A DNA stretch of 64,000 nt. Source: Mytilus trossulus (taxonomy: Eukaryota > Mollusca > Bivalvia > Mytilida > Mytilidae). Shown here in pieces: positions 53,512-64,000 of the stretch. A model generated the notes under the pieces. That model worked only from the letters and a program-made list of their open reading frames with translations. It searched no databases and was not told the DNA's origin. The stretch's first letter is position 1. Each line of letters opens with the position of its first letter. Position numbers and translations under genes: made by a program. The DNA lies in the NCBI RefSeq assembly GCF_036588685.1, contig NC_086377.1, positions 79,738,283-79,802,282 on the forward strand, given 5' to 3'.

Positions 53512-56500
53512 TTATAAAAAATCGAAATATTCGAAAGTTTTAAGTATGATTCTCTGATTTTTTTTCCCTCTAATTTTATTTATATTAATTATGTCCCTGA
53601 TTTCATTTTGGAATATTTTAAAAATATCAATGACCTTGTCTTTCTTGTCAGACATGTAGTATGCTTTATAAATTGAAAAGTAAATTATAGTTAATAAATA
53701 GTTCATATCAAAATAATCTTCATCTTCAATTTTATAGCCAGTTACTAAACTTTGAAGACTGAATATATGCTTTTCAATTTTTAATAGTGCTAAAAGCTGT
53801 TCAACTTTGTGCCAATACTGAATATTATATGAACAGGAAAAAAAGAAGTGTTCATAATCATCATGTTGTTTACAATGGAAGCACAAACTACTGGGTACTA
53901 TTTTCCATTTATAAAGTAGTTCATTACAGGCTAATATATAATGCATTATTTTCCATTTAAACATTTTAAATTTGTTGTTTTCAAGGTAGTTAAAAATAAA
54001 GTTGAATGTGGATTTAAATTTTGTAGACATTTTTTTATGCAGAATTCTTTCCCATATTAAAATTCCTGTTGGTTTATCATTTGTAAATTGACTTTGTAGG
54101 AACGTGTATATTTCTTTATTGGTCGAGTCTGGTGAAATTTCATGTTTTAGTAGGATAGTTAAGTTTACTGATTTCTTTATATTGACATCAGTTTTATAAG
54201 AACTTTCTTGTTTTAAAATATTTTGCCAGTGCTTTGGTATAGCAGTTTTAACTATAGAAAATTCTCTAATCCAATCTTGTTTATTCTTAAGATTTTTTAA
54301 AACAGTTTTTGATGAGATGTGTCCGTTTTCATCTATTATATCATTGATGTACAAAATATTACTGTTAATCCAATTTTTAAAAAACAGACATTTTCCATTT
54401 TCTTTGACAAGATTATTCCCCCATATAATTTGTTTTCTAACTTCAAGAAAGTTTTTAGGGGTGATAGTTTGACCTCCTTTTACTTCTACCCAAGTTTTAA
54501 TTAATTGTTTATAGAATTCAGGCAAGGATTTATACTCTATTTTATTAAGCAAATTTACATTTGTTAAATTCATTCTGAATAAAAGAAAATCTTTCCCAAA
54601 TTTATTAAGATAAAATCTTGGAATAATTTTCCAGTTATCATTATCGTTTTTTATTAGTTTTGAAACCCATTTAATTTGCAAGGATTTTATATAGGAGTCT
54701 AAATCAATCATTTTTAATCCTCCATCAGGGTATGGCTTACATAATATAGAGCGTTTAATTCTGTCTTTTTTTCCGCTCCATATAAAACTATATATTAAAT
54801 TTTTGAACTTTTGTTTTATTTCATGTGTTATTGTCATACATGATGCTGTGTATGTTAGGTTTGGTAAAATTAGGGACTTTACTACAGTAATTTTTCCTAA
54901 TAATGTTAAGTTGCGTTTGTACCATCCTTTTATCAATTTTTCACATTTATCTATTTGTTTTTCCGTGTTTAATTTTTGACATTCCTGATAATTGTATCCA
55001 AAGTATATTCCTAGACTTTTAATGTGGTCTTGTTTCCAGTTTATATTTTCAAATTTATCTTTTGTCTTTTTAAATTTGCCAAGCCATAAGCCTTCTGTTT
55101 TGTTTCTATTCAGTTTGAGCCCAGAAAGGCTTCCAAAAGTTTCAATGATATTAAGGGCAATACTTATATCTTTGTGTGTTTTTAAAAACAATTGAGTATC
55201 ATCTGCCAGTTGACATATTTTTAGTGAGCAAGATTTTCCATCTAATTTGATTTCAAATCCTTTTAATTCTTTATTTTCTCTTAATTTAATTGCCATTATT
55301 TCAACACACAATACAAAAATTAACGAGGATAACGGACATCCTTGTCTAATCCCACGAAATGTATTGAAGGGGGCAGACACCCATCCATTATTTAAAATAC
55401 ATCCTTTTATGTCTGTATACATAGTTTCAACCCATTTTATGAATTCTTTTTTAAAACCAAATTTTTTTAAAGATTCAAACATAAAGCACCACTCAAGTGA
55501 GTCGAAAGCTTTAGTAAAGTCTAAAAATAAAATTGCACCATCTACTTTAAATTTTTCAGAATAATCAATAATGTCTTGGATTTGTCTTATGTTAAAACCT
55601 ATGTATCTGTTTTTTATGTAACCTTTTTGATCAGAGTGAATAATTTTTGGTAGTACTGATTTTAGTCGTTGCGCTAAGGCATAAGCTAGTAATTTAACAT
55701 CATAGTTTAATAATGTAATAGGTCTATAGTTATCAAGGGAGAGGGGATCATTTTTTTTAAACAAGAGAGATATGGCTCCAATTTTTTGGGAGTTTGTTAA
55801 TTCTCCTTTTTTATAGCAATAGTTGAAAACTTGTACTATGAAATCTTTAATCTGTTCCCAAAAATTTCTATAAAACTCCACGTTCAGTCCGTCCAGCCCT
55901 GGGGCCTTGTTTAATTTCATCTTAAATATAGCCTCTGTGCATTCCCTTATAGTTATTTTTCCCTCGCATGTATTACTTTCAGATTCAGTTATTATTTTAC
56001 TTTCTTTGATAGTTTCAAAGTATTGTTTTACCTTTTCTGTGTCAGGTTTAGTTGAAGTGTATAATTTAGTATAATAATTGACTTCCAAATTTAGTATTTT
56101 GTTTTGGTCATATGTTACTTGATTATTTTCATCATTCAGTTGAGTTATAGTTTTTTTACTTTGTCGTGTTTTTTCTAGACCAAGAAAAAAAGATGTGTTT
56201 TTCTCCCCTTCTTCTAGCCATTTTACGCGTGATCTAATTTTGTTTCCTTTAATTTTTTCATTATATAAACTTGCTAATTGTTTTTCAATGTTTTCTTTTA
56301 GGTTGGCTTTCTTCTTATTTATATAATTATCACAATCAATTTCTTCAGATAAGGTTTTTAATGTATTTTCTAAAATTTCGATAGAATCTTTTTTTATATT
56401 CGCCTTTAATTTGCAGTATTGGATGGTATAATCCCTTACCTCAACTTTAAAGTTATCCCATAAAATATCTAGGTTGAGAGATGTTTCTGATTTTATTTTA

Positions 56501-57333
56501 TATTTATCAATCAATTTGGAAATAATTTTTTGATACTGTTCATCATCCAGGATGCTGCTATTTAATTTCCAGTAACCTCGCCCTTTTGAGGTTCTATTTA
56601 TGTTGATTTTTAATGAAACCGCGTAATGATCAGTGTGTTGTAGAACTATTGGTCTTATGTCACATGTAATGCAATTTTTATTAACTTCATCACTTACTAA
56701 AAAGTAATCAATTCTTGTAGATTCTGATAAGTTTTTCCTTCTCCAGGTAAATTGGGTTTTATTTATGTTTTTGCTTCTCCAGACATCAGTTAGTTTAATA
56801 TTCTTGATAAACATTTTAAGGTTATGAACTGGTTTATCAAATTTTGTATTTCCTACTTTTTTCTTTGTGTCAATTTTAGATAATATGTCGTTGAAGTCGC
56901 CCCCAATGATTAACTGGCCAATACTGTGATTTACAATTAATTGTTTTACTGATTTAAAAAAGGTGTTTCTTACTTTACAATTATTAGGTGCATATAGGTT
57001 CACTAATGTATATATATTGTCATCTATTTCTATATTAACTAAAATGAATCTACCTTCAGAATCCTTATATTGGTCAATAATCTTAAAGTTTAATCTGCTT
57101 TTTATCCATATGGCAACCCCTCTTGCATTACTTAACCCGTTACTAAAGATTACTTCACCTTTGAATTCTTGTTTTAGCTTTGGTTCTAAAATTTGAGTGA
57201 AATGTGTTTCTTGTAGGAATACTATATCACATTTTTGTTGGTTAGCCCATTCAATAATTCTATTTCTTTTTTCAGGTTTTTGTAACCCGTTGGTATTTAC
57301 AGTGCAGACATGGATACAGTTTTTGTTTGTCAT
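53512..57333 (-). CDS. Retrotransposon ORF2: APE endonuclease and reverse transcriptase
   Basis: An uninterrupted 1273-codon frame. Residues about 5-245 are an AP-type endonuclease: VNTNG (N15), FLQETH (E42), GGDFND (D146, N148), RIDYF (D209), TDHYAV (D235, H236). A WLEEGEKNTSFFLGLE segment follows near residue 372. Reverse transcriptase spans about 480-760: NYRPITLLN, FLDFTKAFDS (D605), RGIRQGCPLSS, QLADDTQLF (D711, D712). Near residues 1151-1167 there is a C-x2-C-x8-H-x4-C zinc motif. This order, with the C-terminal CCHC-like motif, is that of L1/Tx1-type elements, which nick target DNA and copy their RNA in place. All catalytic residues are present, so recent activity is plausible. Confidence 0.96.
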   Translation of the reverse strand: MTNKNCIHVCTVNTNGLQKPEKRNRIIEWANQQKCDIVFLQETHFTQILEPKLKQEFKGEVIFSNGLSNARGVAIWIKSRLNFKIIDQYKDSEGRFILVNIEIDDNIYTLVNLYAPNNCKVRNTFFKSVKQLIVNHSIGQLIIGGDFNDILSKIDTKKKVGNTKFDKPVHNLKMFIKNIKLTDVWRSKNINKTQFTWRRKNLSESTRIDYFLVSDEVNKNCITCDIRPIVLQHTDHYAVSLKININRTSKGRGYWKLNSSILDDEQYQKIISKLIDKYKIKSETSLNLDILWDNFKVEVRDYTIQYCKLKANIKKDSIEILENTLKTLSEEIDCDNYINKKKANLKENIEKQLASLYNEKIKGNKIRSRVKWLEEGEKNTSFFLGLEKTRQSKKTITQLNDENNQVTYDQNKILNLEVNYYTKLYTSTKPDTEKVKQYFETIKESKIITESESNTCEGKITIRECTEAIFKMKLNKAPGLDGLNVEFYRNFWEQIKDFIVQVFNYCYKKGELTNSQKIGAISLLFKKNDPLSLDNYRPITLLNYDVKLLAYALAQRLKSVLPKIIHSDQKGYIKNRYIGFNIRQIQDIIDYSEKFKVDGAILFLDFTKAFDSLEWCFMFESLKKFGFKKEFIKWVETMYTDIKGCILNNGWVSAPFNTFRGIRQGCPLSSLIFVLCVEIMAIKLRENKELKGFEIKLDGKSCSLKICQLADDTQLFLKTHKDISIALNIIETFGSLSGLKLNRNKTEGLWLGKFKKTKDKFENINWKQDHIKSLGIYFGYNYQECQKLNTEKQIDKCEKLIKGWYKRNLTLLGKITVVKSLILPNLTYTASCMTITHEIKQKFKNLIYSFIWSGKKDRIKRSILCKPYPDGGLKMIDLDSYIKSLQIKWVSKLIKNDNDNWKIIPRFYLNKFGKDFLLFRMNLTNVNLLNKIEYKSLPEFYKQLIKTWVEVKGGQTITPKNFLEVRKQIIWGNNLVKENGKCLFFKNWINSNILYINDIIDENGHISSKTVLKNLKNKQDWIREFSIVKTAIPKHWQNILKQESSYKTDVNIKKSVNLTILLKHEISPDSTNKEIYTFLQSQFTNDKPTGILIWERILHKKMSTKFKSTFNFIFNYLENNKFKMFKWKIMHYILACNELLYKWKIVPSSLCFHCKQHDDYEHFFFSCSYNIQYWHKVEQLLALLKIEKHIFSLQSLVTGYKIEDEDYFDMNYLLTIIYFSIYKAYYMSDKKDKVIDIFKIFQNEIRDIININKIRGKKNQRIILKTFEYFDFL

Positions 57334-58505
57334 TTTGTGTTATAAATATTAGGAAGGTAAGTTAGGTAATTACAGAGTTCTGTTGTGTTTGAAAGTACAT
57401 TTAACTTGTAAATCAGCAATAATTTAGATTTTATGATTTTATCTTTATCCTTGCTTTGTGGATTTTTCTTTTTATATGGTATCTTTATCAATATTAAATT
57501 TGTTCTATATTTACATCTATGTACAATTACATGTACATGTATAATACTCATGATTATAAATGTGTAAACATAACACAACATTTCAATTATTGACCTCAAT
57601 ATATAGGTCATGATTTGGGTCAACAATGTGACTTCAGATACAGACTCCTCTGTGTCCAAAAAAAATATTTTGGACTCATTAAGTTTGTAAACATACATAA
57701 AAATACAATCAATAGCAAAATATATACAGAGGAGATAGTTAGAAGAAAAAAAAACATAGCTTTAAGCTAAACACAAAATAAACAACTATTTTTTTTAATA
57801 TTTTTAAATATAACATAAAAATATATACTGGACTTCTATTTACATAATATTTACAGAGCCAATGTTGCATAGTATTATTGGCCACTTGATAAGCTAACTT
57901 AAAAACTAGTTTATTTGTTTTAAAAGCTTGTATTGTATGACTTATCAAAGTTTTCATGTGAATTATAGTAATTGAGTTTTGTTTTGATTTTTGTAGGTGT
58001 GCTTTATCCTGTTGAAGTTTGTTGAATGAAATCGCAGATAATAATCTAATATCAACTTGAATCAAACATATTGATGGATTTATTACAATTACGCTGGAAC
58101 GTTTCTGAAGAGTTATTTGATAACAAGAAAGTGACGTAAAAGTACTTGTGTAGTTATGCAACACGTAAAATAAAAATACACAAAAAATTATATGAAAAGG
58201 ATCTAAAGATTTCGAGATTTTGTGCATGCTGCTTACTGTTTGGTGTGAGAATATGTACATAATTCCCACAGGAATGTACATTTCTTTAAAGGTAGTAAAC
58301 TTGTGGCTGTTGTGATGTGTACTGACAATTAAGTGAAATAAAATAAAAAGACTTATAGCTAAATGTTCAGCTGATTTTTGAAATGTGGATAAGTGATACA
58401 TGTGTACTAATAATAAAATATTAATTTATACATCATTATATTCATTTTGTTGTGATTTAGATTCTTATACAAGCACAGGTAAAATAATTACATGTATGTA
58501 TATAA
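57334..58505 (-). other. Region between the ORF1 tail and ORF2 of the retrotransposon
   Basis: 1.17 kb of AT-rich sequence. Two minus frames (122 and 220 codons) have biased leucine/isoleucine/lysine composition and no recognisable domain. This is unusually long for an inter-ORF spacer. Part of it may be captured 3' UTR or a degraded segment. Confidence 0.45.
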
Positions 58506-59017
58506 TTAGGAAACAGTTGTTTTGGACCTCTTGGCAGTAGAGTCACTCTCTTTGTCGTGAAGCTTCTCAGTTGGTGTCACTGGAGACTTCAGAAAGGAAA
58601 TACTGACAGGTTGCTTTGATGGAGTTTGAGATTTTTTGGTTGATTCTTTTGTGCTTTGATTGTTACTAGACATGAATAAGGTTATTTCAGCTTGACTTAG
58701 TTCACTAGTTTTTTTACTGCTCTTTTTTTTCTTTTTGATTTTCTTCCGTTTTTGTGGATCAGCTACTGGATTGATAATAGATTGCGACTGTCCGTTGTCA
58801 TCTTCATATCCAGTAGTTGATACACCTTCACAATCTGCAGCTGATGCACCTTCCCGTCCGGTAGCCGTTGTGCTTGCACATACTTCATCATTGTTGGTTT
58901 TGACTGATATTTGTGTTGCGTCAGTGCCAGATTCAGATTCAGAAGTCTTGTCATCTGCATCACTTGTTTCATGGCTTTCTTTTGTGTTTTCTTTATCTGA
59001 TTGCTCTTGTGCATCTA
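58506..59017 (-). CDS. 5'-truncated ORF1-like protein of the retrotransposon (charged C-terminal tail)
   Basis: The minus frame is open from the element's 5' edge to TAG. About 170 residues: an acidic, serine/threonine-rich region (DKENTKESHETSDADDKTSE), a basic cluster (KRKKIKKKKKSSKKTSEL), then LFMSSNNQ and a proline/lysine tail ending AKRSKTTVS. There is no RNA-recognition or zinc-knuckle motif. The sequence before it (…tatatgtatag) could alternatively be a splice acceptor, making this the last exon of a host gene. I prefer ORF1 because it lies inside the target duplication. Confidence 0.45.
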
Positions 59018-59035
59018 TACATATATACAAATAAA

Positions 59036-59390
59036 TTGGGAATGTTTCCATGGGACACAGAAGTTGCCCCCGCTTGCATATCATATAAAGTTATAAAGGG
59101 ACAAAACTGAAGAACGGTAAAGGTCACTATCAAAATTTGGTTGAGGCTAACTTAAGTCAGAGAACGGAAACGAAAAATTCAGCATTTGTTAAGGGGCATA
59201 ACTCTAGAACAGTTTAAGTGAAGCACCAACATTCAAACTTGCTCTGTCCTTTGTGGAAATAAGCATTGTGTATAAGTTTCATAACATTTGGTTGAGGCAA
59301 ACTAAAGTTAGAGAACGGATACGAACTTTGGGACGCATGGACATCAATGACATATGTAGGGACAGACGGACATACAGACTGACAAGGGCA
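59036..59390. mobile_element. Short dispersed element with GGGACAC start and GACAGACGGACA tail
   Basis: Begins GGGAATGTTTCCATGGGACA, contains 'cataactctagaacagt' and 'ggttgaggcaaac', and ends 'gacagacggacatacagactgacaagggcat'. It is inserted in a 147-bp-family unit that resumes at 59391. Same family as 75-1030. Confidence 0.7.
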
Positions 59391-59790
59391 TAAATATAGT
59401 AGACCTAGTGCTTACAGTATTTAAGATGTGATAGATAGTTTATTCTCATAAAACCATGAAGTACATAGGTTACAGTGAAGTTAAAATCATGCATATGGAC
59501 TTGACCCATACAAATTTAACCTTGCATGTTCACTGATCCATGAATAGAAAACTGTCTGACGGGCACTAGGACCCTGCAAGGTACGCACGTACCAAATATA
59601 GTTATCAAATTACTCATAATAAGAGAGAAATAAAGAATACTAATAATCTTAATTTTTTTTTCAAGTAGTCACTGAACCATGAAAATGAGGTCAAGGACAA
59701 TGGACATATGATAGACAGAAACTTCATAACATAAGGCATCTATATCCAAAGTACGAAGTATGAAGGATCCAGGTCTTCTATATAGAAATG
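59391..59790. repeat. 147-bp-family tract, right part
   Basis: Starts 'aaatatagtagacctagtgcttacagtatttaag', continuing the unit broken at 52800. Then 'gaaaactgtctgacgggcac', 'ccatgaaaatgaggtcaaggac' and 'aaggatccaggtcttcta'. Confidence 0.7.
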
Positions 59791-61109
59791 TAGGTAAATA
59801 AAATTCACTTGTATAAGTATCCTACAAATTTACATGTGAATACAGAGTTTATTCTGTGTATTGGATATTGTCAAAATGGCCAAATCCAACCCGCCACTGT
59901 AAGGATACGGTGGGCAACCCTGCCTTAACCAATGAATGGTAGACAAACCAAGAGAGAGTCCAGGAGAAGGGAAATCATTTGACAAAGACACACGCGGGAC
60001 AAAAATGCCACACCATGTCTTAGATATAGGATTTTTTATTAGTTGTTATAGGCTTTGAGCTAGCTGTCAATATCAGCTAAATCACAAAAAGTTTGTGTGC
60101 TTTGTATCGATCTGATGAGTTAAGCCCTTTTCAACTAATTTCTAACCCTGGTCGCCACATTTGTAATGTGCCTGTCCCAAGTCAGTAGCTGGTAGTTTAG
60201 TAGTTGTCGTTGGTTCATGTCTGTCATATTTGTTTTTTGTAAATAGTTTTGTTGTAATTCATCAGTCCTGCCTCCCCCCAAGCATTATAAAAGAGCCATG
60301 TTTTTCTAGATTTTAAAATAAGCTCAGGATATAAAATCGGTACCCCTACACATATATTAAGTGTCATCTCTCAGATTTTGTCTGATCGATCGTTATTGGA
60401 AGTGCTGTGTACTGTCTCTGTATTTCGTAGATTCACATTCCCTAACATGATATTCATAAAATCGCATGGGTTGGCATGGTTGGTGTCTTGGTAGAATCTG
60501 GAATTGCTCATCTTTTTGGAGCACATATTTCGTCCTATTTGTCATCTTATTTTTAAGGACCTGGGTTTGTACTTGTCTCTTTGTTGTTCTCATTTTGACT
60601 GACGCTGCATTACATGCATTAGTCGCTAATTTCCGCGACAAAATTAATTGTAATAAAACTCAGATGAGTGATACAAGGGGTAGAAGGTGTTGCGACCAAA
60701 GAGGGCGGGTAGTGTTATCCAACTCTGATATAATTATTAATGTAGTAATTTCTAGTAAATAGTGATGAAACCTCACTCCCCTGATACGGGAAAGGGAGAA
60801 ACCGAAGATCTAGTGAAAATGAGATAGATCAAGAAAAAAAACCAAAAAAACAGCGACCTAGAACAGAATAACAGTGGTCACACAAACTCCGAAATATAAA
60901 GTCAGATAAAATACCAAGACCTGTAAAACGAAAGAGGGACGAGGGTAAGGACTTAACAGTTGCAATAAGCACAAGTACCAACCCCAATATACTGAGACAA
61001 ATATCCCGCCTGAGAAGAATAATCGGAATCAAAACAGACAACCACAAATATTATAGAGAACGGAGTTGGTCTTTTAAGAGAAAATTTACCCATACACTTA
61101 AGACAGATG
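59791..61109. other. Mixed repeat fragments, no gene supported
   Basis: 60165-60270 resembles the 5' part of family B tails ('gcctgtcccaagtcag', 'gtagttgtcgttggttcatgtctg'). The remainder has short frames on both strands with no recognisable domain or splice structure. Confidence 0.4.
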
Positions 61110-61205
61110 CATTGTCGGAATAAAGAGCTGTCGGAATAATGGGCTGTTGGAATAGTGGGCTGTCAGAGTAATGGGCTGTCGGAATAATGGTTGTCGGACT
61201 AAAGG
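61110..61205. repeat. 18-bp minisatellite (GGGCTGTCGGAATAAT)
   Basis: About five units of 'gctgtcggaataatgg'. Confidence 0.85.
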
Positions 61206-61468
61206 GATGTCACACATACAAACAACATGAACAAGTCATCACTACTTTTGACAACAAATTTTGATATCATGCTTAATACAATGAGGATTTTCCCCCGATT
61301 CCCTGCTATTTTTTTTAGTAATTTCATGTGTCCCGCTCGACTTTTGTTTCCCGTTTTCATGCAAAATAATTTTACTTTCTCGTGTTTACCAAAAATCGGC
61401 CAATCCTGCATCACGCTAACTTAGTAAGACCCCAATGAGACCCACTGTGATGACTGAAAGGCGTTATT

Positions 61469-62699
61469 CATACCTGCCAACTTTTGAAAATGCCCATGGG
61501 GTTTTAGCGCGCGACAACAATTTCAAAGGGTTACAATTCTTTGCGACGGCTATTTTGCACTGCTGTTTTGTGGTCTAGAAAAAGTGTCATATTTGAAAGA
61601 TGAGCTTACATGCCTTTTTCTTAAAGTTTATTTGCATAATTATAGTTATTATATCAGCAGAAAATAAATATGAACATGTACATGTAGCTGTAAGACCAGG
61701 AATTATTTTCATGTGTAAGGGCACTAAATAGTTTATTTTTCCAATTTAAAATTATACACAAAGAAGGACCTTTATCAGGTTGGAAACAACACCAAGGGAT
61801 ACCCCCTCAATGTTAGGACATTAAAAACCACTTTTTAAGTACAAATGAGCACACATTCATATTATTTGAAGAAACTTTTCCTAAAGAACTATACATCTTA
61901 TGATCTATCTTGTATTATATGGTCAACACATGTCCAAGAACTTTGATATGTTATTGGCCTTATATCTTCTTTATTATTCAAAATAATTTGACCCTTCATT
62001 TAGAAAAGTTGTTCTTAATATAATGTCAGAATTTCCCATTTTTTAAGTTAATAAATTTACATTTTTCTATTATTTTTTTTACAAGAGTAAAATGACCCCT
62101 TGACTAAGGGTAGTCCCCTCATTTAAGGGATTTCTCATGTTGATATTTAGGGGGGGGGTCCATGTGAAAAATAATGAATAGTACATTAAACCTTAAATGA
62201 TTTGGTAGTTTAATTGAATACATAAATAAAATTTTGTTACAGCAAGTGTAATGTCAATAAATTAGTGAATAAACTACTTTTTATTATCTTCATGGTAATA
62301 CTGCATCATTGAAGTTTATCAATCAGCCATGCTTTTATTCTTATTCTGTGTAAGAACCTCCTTGCAGTTGAAAAATCATTTGCCATGTTCACGATTTTAC
62401 AATTTGACCAACAAACAGAGAAATACAACACAAGTTCAATATCTAGCATGTTAAAGTAATCTTGAGAGAAAACGTTTTTGATTGGTTGATTAATTTGATC
62501 ATGAGAAACATACAATTTGATTGGCTGAACACGATTGTCCTCCATTAGACACAGTTCAAAATCGGGAACAACAATATTTTACGTGTAGATTTTCTCCAAA
62601 TCTTGTTTTAGAGGGTTTTTCAGGAACACTATCGTGCAATCGTGACAAACGGGTCAAAATCGTGTAGTACACGCCTAAATCGTGAAAGTTGGCAGGTAT
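61469..62699. mobile_element. 1.23-kb hAT-like MITE (CATACCTGCCAACTTT ends)
   Basis: Left terminus CATACCTGCCAACTTTTGAA and right terminus AAAGTTGGCAGGTAT are inverse over about 15 bp. GCGTTATT (8 bp) lies directly before (61461-61468) and directly after (62700-62707). An 8-bp duplication is the hAT standard. A minus frame of 79 codons at 62306-62545 has no recognised domain, so it is non-autonomous. Confidence 0.85.
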
Positions 62700-62707
62700 G
62701 CGTTATT

Positions 62708-64000
62708 ACATACATACATTGTTTCTTTGTAAAATAAAGGGTTATTTCAACACAATTCACGACAGGAGGAGATAACTCTATAAGAATTACCCCAATAACA
62801 GTATGCCTGTTATTTTCTGAAATAACTTGTTTAAGTTACATGTATACTTTTGGTGGTATGTATAATAATGTAACAACTTTAATTAATATTGTCTCATACC
62901 TGTGGATGAGGAACCTAACTTGATGTTAATAATCAGTTATTAACTTTTTTTTTATTTTCAAATACAAAGATTATATATTGTATGCACAATTTTGATTCTA
63001 TACGCATTATAAATGAAGGTTCAGGCAAGCTTTTTAAAAAAGAAAACTTTTAAAATCTAAAAAAAAAATGTGACAAACATCAGCGCCGCCTGGTGTCTAA
63101 AAACTCTTACACTTTTCAAATGCACTTTTTAACTTACAAATTTGTTTCCATTATAAACAATTTTACCTTGAAGAAAATAAAATCACTTAGTTAAATGATT
63201 AATTAAACATTTCTTCTGTACTTGTTCAGAATATTTCGTCTTTATGCGAAGAAGAAGAGATATGGAAACCCGGAAATATTTCCATCGACCTGTTCTGTTG
63301 CTGACCCGTGTCAAAAATGTAAAAAATATTTTTAAAATGAGCTAAAATGAGTATGTCGTTTCTTCACATCAGTCAAATATAACAGAAATATTTAAAACTT
63401 ACCCTTAAAAGCCCTCGAAATGACGTCTTCTTGGTGAAAAAGAATTGTTTGCAGTTTGTCGATAGCAGCAACGCGGAAGTTTTGTCAAAACGAGACACTG
63501 GAGATCGGGATTGGGACAAGTCGGACCAAGAAAACTCGGACCACTTTTAAAGAAACTCGGATTAGATTGAAAGACAAATCGGACCAGGTCGAAACAATGA
63601 TTGGACCCAATGCATTTAAAACGGTTGATTCAATGGGAAAAGGGGGGTAGAGGACGTAAGACCCCCCTGTTTGATCGCCAAAAATAATAAATAATTTGTC
63701 ACGCTATATGTATATGTACTGGAAAATGCCTCCGCTATCCGAAGAACCCCTCGAAAGCTGCGAGGGTACAGTGGCATCCATGTACACTCTCTATCGGCAG
63801 TGCCGTAACTACATATGAGGCAACTGCCGCCTCCCCCTGAATTTTCTAAACCAATTTTATTTTTTTTGAAGTAATAAAATGAAATATTGACAATATGTAC
63901 ACGAAGAACTTGAATTTATATTATAAATAACCCAATTTAACGTGATATATGTCATTTTCCGGATTTTTTATCGATAGTGAACCGTTTCAGTATTTGTTTT
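62708..64000. other. No gene supported
   Basis: AT-rich sequence to about 63400, then a patch of higher GC (63400-63850). On the minus strand a strong donor (AAGG|GTAAGT at about 63400) follows a short exon-like stretch, but it has no ATG and no acceptor in frame. See findings. Confidence 0.3.

Larger units (their letters stand above)
52801..59019 (-). mobile_element. Non-LTR retrotransposon (L1/Tx1-like), 6.2 kb, 5'-truncated
   Basis: The minus-strand 3' end has AATAAA (complement of 52830-52835) and A15 (52801-52815). Target duplication: CATATATACAAATAA lies directly left of the poly(T) and again at about 59020-59034 on the right. Before this insertion a 147-bp unit was already interrupted by the small element now at 59036-59390; the new insertion landed at that junction. 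It carries an intact ORF2 and the C-terminal part of an ORF1-like frame. Confidence 0.8.

Noticed and set aside
53512..57333. Plus-strand frames opposite ORF2 (54319, 54992, 55247, 56963)
   Set aside because: Shadows of the intact retrotransposon ORF2.
58506..59017. Last exon of an independent host gene (acceptor-like tatatgtatag before it)
   Set aside because: It lies between the two copies of the 15-bp target duplication, so it more probably belongs to the retrotransposon. I kept moderate confidence only.
62306..62545. 79-codon minus frame in the hAT-like MITE as a transposase remnant
   Set aside because: No hAT dimerisation or zinc-finger motif visible; too short to assign.

Overview
The window looks like AT-rich, intron- and repeat-dense genomic DNA from a marine bivalve, most likely a mussel (Mytilus-like). 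Genes are split by introns with GT..AG borders. The dispersed repeats (tails ending in GGCAATCATACCACATCT-like or CCCCATTTCCATTCTCAAT-like sequence, elements rich in GGACAGACGGACGG, and Helentron-type 3' ends) are ones I associate with mussel genomes. The species call is recollection, not a search.

Three protein-coding systems can be supported. (1) A minus-strand host gene runs from about 39.2 kb down to 1.3 kb and continues off the left edge. I could assemble 11 exons. They encode an N-terminal ankyrin-repeat block, then a Roc GTPase (Walker A at 7.9 kb, DFGGQ at 7.0 kb, THKD at 3.2 kb) and the beginning of a COR domain at 1.3-1.8 kb. Most splice phases agree; the junction between exons 8 and 9 is not resolved. 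(2) A 9.57-kb element at 40,810-50,376, bounded by 54-bp terminal inverted repeats (TIRs) and a 6-bp direct repeat, carries a three-exon gene for a Mutator-like transposase. The reading frame would continue into a TREX/PML-I-like DEDDh 3'-5' exonuclease, but it is broken by one extra A in an A8 run. (3) A non-LTR retrotransposon at about 52,801-59,019 (minus strand) has an open 1273-codon ORF2 (APE endonuclease plus reverse transcriptase), AATAAA plus poly(A), a 15-bp target duplication and a 5'-truncated ORF1 tail.

Layout. 1-8 kb: 3' exons of the Roc gene, with short inverted-repeat elements, a 147-bp repeat tract and minisatellites in the introns. 8-13.3 kb: a 5-kb GT-rich satellite with a 56-bp unit and a 336-bp higher-order period. 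13.6-16.3 kb: retroelement tails and one exon. 16.3-23 kb: a Helentron-like non-autonomous element with at least three other repeats nested in it. 23.6-29.3 kb: a 5.6-kb TIR element inserted in a 59-bp minisatellite. 30-39 kb: ankyrin exons, including an exon duplicated together with its intron in an 889-bp tandem repeat, a 39-bp minisatellite with an inverted block, and a 53-bp minisatellite. 40.8-50.4 kb: the transposase-exonuclease element. 51.8-59.8 kb: a MITE and the retrotransposon nested in older repeats. 61.5-62.7 kb: a hAT-like MITE with an 8-bp target duplication. I recognised no tRNA, rRNA or CRISPR.
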